From Bostrychus sinensis (lineage: Eukaryota; Chordata; Actinopteri; Gobiiformes; Eleotridae): DNA of 64,000 bases. The translations under genes were made by a program, and so were the position numbers. Positions 61,330 to 64,000 of the stretch are shown here, one piece after another. Position 1 is the stretch's first letter. Every line of letters begins with the position of its first letter. The stretch is from contig CM036252.1 in assembly GCA_020698575.1 (NCBI GenBank), positions 24,278,706-24,342,705 of the forward strand, written 5' to 3'. The notes under the pieces are model-generated. The model did not search any database and had not been told where the DNA came from. It saw only the letters and a program-made list of their open reading frames with translations.

Positions 61330-61880
61330 ACATGGTGCATTTTACAGCCTGTAATAGATCTAGATTATGAGCTACCATAAGCATTACACAATCGCTCATA
61401 AATCCATTAATGCGATGGTTATCATAAGAAAAAAACAAGCAGGGATACACATGCAAAGGCCAAAAAGCAGCACGGCTCCTCCACTTTGTCAGCACTGCAA
61501 CCATAGCACTTTCCAAATTGTCCAGCCGAGGATTGAATACACCAGTTTTGGCATCCATTTTCATAAGCGGCAAAGTATTTTAATATAAAACTGGATTGCT
61601 ACGTGCCGATCCAGGCTGATTTGGCTGCGTTTCCTGTCACCATCTTTCAAAATAAATGCCGCCTCGGGGTATTGTTCTTTGATTAAAAAAGCAGGCCGGA
61701 TCATGAAATATGTCAGAATCATTATGTTGCGCAAAAGAATAAAACGCAGCTTGTTGTCTTTATTTATGCTAACAAAACGTGCTGTGAAAAACATGTGACG
61801 CCATACCAGAGGGAATTTTGGGGGAATTGGAAGATGTCAGCGGGCGTAAATGAAGTAAAAGTCCACATCCTAACCATATT
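61330..61880. other. Repeat-free stretch, candidate conserved non-coding element
   Basis: Unlike its surroundings this stretch has no repeat signature, keeps several CpGs, and contains many homeodomain-type and POU-like words (ATCCATTAATGCGATGG, ATGAAATATGTCAGAATC, TCTTTATTTATGC). That is the texture of vertebrate conserved enhancers. No coding frame of substance is present. This is a judgement by texture only. Confidence 0.3.
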
Positions 61881-62750
61881 TTATGTTCTCTTGTATATAA
61901 ACCACATATAAAGTTTTATATATAAAGTTTTACTACAAGAAAATTATGTCTAAATTGTATGGAGGCCCTCAGAGGACAGGATATAAAGTCCGGTGCCATC
62001 TTGTAAACCATAGCAGTAGATGTTCTGTGAATGTACACAGCTATAATCTGGGCTTAATATGAGCTTTGCAAAAATATAATGCTTACTTTCAGTTTTGGTG
62101 TTTAGGCGTTTAGCTTATGAACCTAGAATAAAGCAAGTAACTTCTTTGAAAACAAAAATGTTAGCTCTGGCATTAGTATTGTGAAGAAAAAGTGAGGTGA
62201 TTATAGGCATTAACGATACAATGACGTAAGTATATATGAATGGTTCAGAATGTCAGCTAATCTGTTAAATTTATAGGAGGGGCAAAAACAGGAACACAAT
62301 TTGACTGGACTTTTTTTTAGAAATGGTCATAAAAAGTACAAAAAATCTGTTTATTAAAATATTGTTAATGACATATTTATTAATGCTTCATTACTGCTAA
62401 GTAGTTGTGCGTTAAATTGTTACCAATATGTTTTTGTTAATTTTCCAGTAAAGAGGGCTCATCATAAGCTTTCATTTGATATACAACATATATTGTATTT
62501 AGAGTGTCACACATTTATACCAACAAATATGCAGTCTGTGTTTTTAGTGGCCGTCCAATACCCCACACAATTTTCCAAACCCGATATCGTCTCTTCTCTC
62601 TCCCTTTTGCTGTCCCCTGGATTGCTGCAGAGTCTGCCAGGACCAGGACAGAGGGTCAGGGGTATGCTCACCTCTCCCGTCCTAATCACCACAGCTCTTC
62701 CTGCCCCCACCTCCTCTTCCCTGCAGTCGGCCCCCAGACAGACAGCCTGT

Positions 62751-62803
62751 AAGAGGGAGGGGGGGGGGGGGCACGGTGAGGGGTTGGGGTGAGGGAGGGG
62801 CGG
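62751..62803 (+). repeat. G-run tract with quadruplex potential
   Basis: A run of 13 G (62759-62771) is followed within 30 nt by GAGGGG, TTGGGG, TGAGGG and AGGGG, giving five or more G-tracts of three or more with short spacers on the plus strand, a classical quadruplex pattern. It follows a C/T-rich stretch at 62580-62750. Confidence 0.7.
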
Positions 62804-64000
62804 TCTTGGCCTCACCACTGCAGTCACTTGGCCACAATCCCATCACCAGAATCAAACTTTTATTGACTTCAAACTAATACATTTAATACATCACTGCACT
62901 GTCTGATAATTATGATAAAAAACTGTTGGTTTAAAGTGAATGGAACATCTTTTTATTTAATTTATTTTTTTGTCACATCCACCTCCCAAATCTGCCAGTC
63001 AGAAAAGCTCCTAAACACACAAGAAATAATGGGGTGGTATTTTAAAAGAGAGTATTATGAAGATGTATTTTACTAATCAATCCTTGCTTGTAGTAATTCC
63101 CTAGGCCTGTATTTCTTTCCATTCCTAGCCAAAAGTGGACAAACAAAAGAAGAAAAAAAAATCACTTTTCACCTACTACTACTTATGTTATGTCTGGCAA
63201 CTGACTTAATCTTGCATCACCTTTTTTCTTTTGTGTCAGATGATCACAGATGAGCAAACTAGCTCTAAATATATTGCTGTTTCCTGTGCATGCGGAGGTG
63301 TGAAAAGGTCAAAATACAAGTTCCCTCCAAACCTCCAGCAGTGCACATGATTTAAGGGCATAAGTGCATGCAGTGTGGAAAAACACACAAATATTAATGG
63401 TATTCTGCACTGAGTTGACCACATGGTTGCCGACTACTTATCTGTCAATCTTTTTGTCAGATTGTAACATTATTTGTCAGTTGCTTTTTGTAAAAAAAAA
63501 AAAAAAGGCATTAATGTTCTCTCTATGGTAACATTATCAGCTGCTTGAAGTCTTAACTGACAGAGGCAGGGGGCCAAGCTAAACTCTGTTGTTTTGCTGG
63601 ATGTAAATATCCCATGGGTTTTTCGCAAAGTGGACGTCTTTACTTTTGTTGGAAGCTTCTATTGTTATGACATTGTTTAAACTTTCTGATTAGTCTCAAA
63701 AGAATTTAGGAGTCATCTTACTAAAGAAGCATGGTTTGTAGCACTTATTGACTGCCGTACATGACTTTAAGCCCTGGAAAGATAAAGTTTCAACCACATT
63801 CTGACAACAAAACGTAAAAGAATCAGTTCATAAGTTCGATTTATTCTTGCAAAGATGCAGATTTTTGAGGTGAGACCTAGATGTGCAAGGAAATACTCAA
63901 ATAGTTTTAGTCACGAAAGCACCAAGAAACCAAAATACAAAGACAAATCAACATTTATTTTCCTTTTGCACGTTTTATGAGTAACTTCACATTTGTGTCT

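Larger units (their letters stand above)
55650..64000. other. 5' flank of rbpj, no gene recognised
   Basis: Holds the hairpin, SINE, MITE and repeat features listed separately. I see no coding exon on either strand in 55650-56400, 56500-57940, 59120-59990, 60620-61320 or 61890-64000. Frames near 59307-59666 and 62493-62827 have no recognised domain. Confidence 0.7.

Noticed and set aside
62493..62827. Possible exon or gene on either strand
   Set aside because: Pro/Ser-rich frames arise from a CT- and G-rich stretch; a CTGCAG acceptor-like word exists but no matching coding continuation or domain is visible.

Overview
The window looks like a teleost fish chromosome segment. It carries one clearly recognisable protein-coding gene, split into short exons with GT-AG introns on the minus strand. 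The gene sits in AT-rich DNA full of repeats typical of fish genomes: hAT-like MITEs with 8-bp target duplications, a Tc1/mariner remnant, tRNA-derived SINEs, LINE reverse-transcriptase fragments and long CA, ACT and ATT microsatellites. Species cannot be read from the sequence.

The gene is rbpj (CSL / Suppressor of Hairless), the DNA-binding effector of Notch signalling. All eleven coding exons of the MAPVVTG-KFGER isoform can be placed to the base, from the ATG at 55281 to the stop at 5302. They total 1,473 nt and encode 490 residues with no frameshift or internal stop. Intron 1 is about 30.2 kb, intron 2 about 8.7 kb and intron 3 about 4.3 kb; the other seven are 85 to 1,390 nt. The 3' UTR runs from 5301 to about 2000, where a polyadenylation signal is followed by a GT/T-rich element. 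The promoter is a TATA-less CpG-rich block at about 54.6-55.6 kb. It has a YY1-like motif over the start codon and a perfect CSL site fused to an E-box about 350 bp upstream.

Region by region: 1-1345 is non-coding and may be the 3' UTR of a plus-strand gene converging on rbpj. 1354-1905 is a TTAA-flanked inverted-repeat element. 2000-16255 holds the rbpj 3' UTR and exons 11 to 3, with mobile elements in the larger introns. 16256-24996 is intron 2, with LINE, SINE and hAT remnants, and ends in a CA-repeat next to the donor of 39-nt exon 2. 25036-55261 is intron 1, filled with nested SINEs, hAT-like elements, a 1.93-kb foldback hAT insertion with a perfect 8-bp target duplication, a 490-bp ACT array and a 100-bp CA array. 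55282-64000 is 5' flank with more MITEs, a near-perfect 80-nt hairpin at 56.4 kb and one repeat-free stretch near 61.5 kb that may be a conserved regulatory element.

I found no bacterial-type or otherwise new multi-gene system. The observations most worth checking are the foldback hAT element, the 56.4-kb hairpin, the CSL/E-box site in the gene's own promoter, and the CA-repeat beside exon 2, whose skipping would keep the frame.
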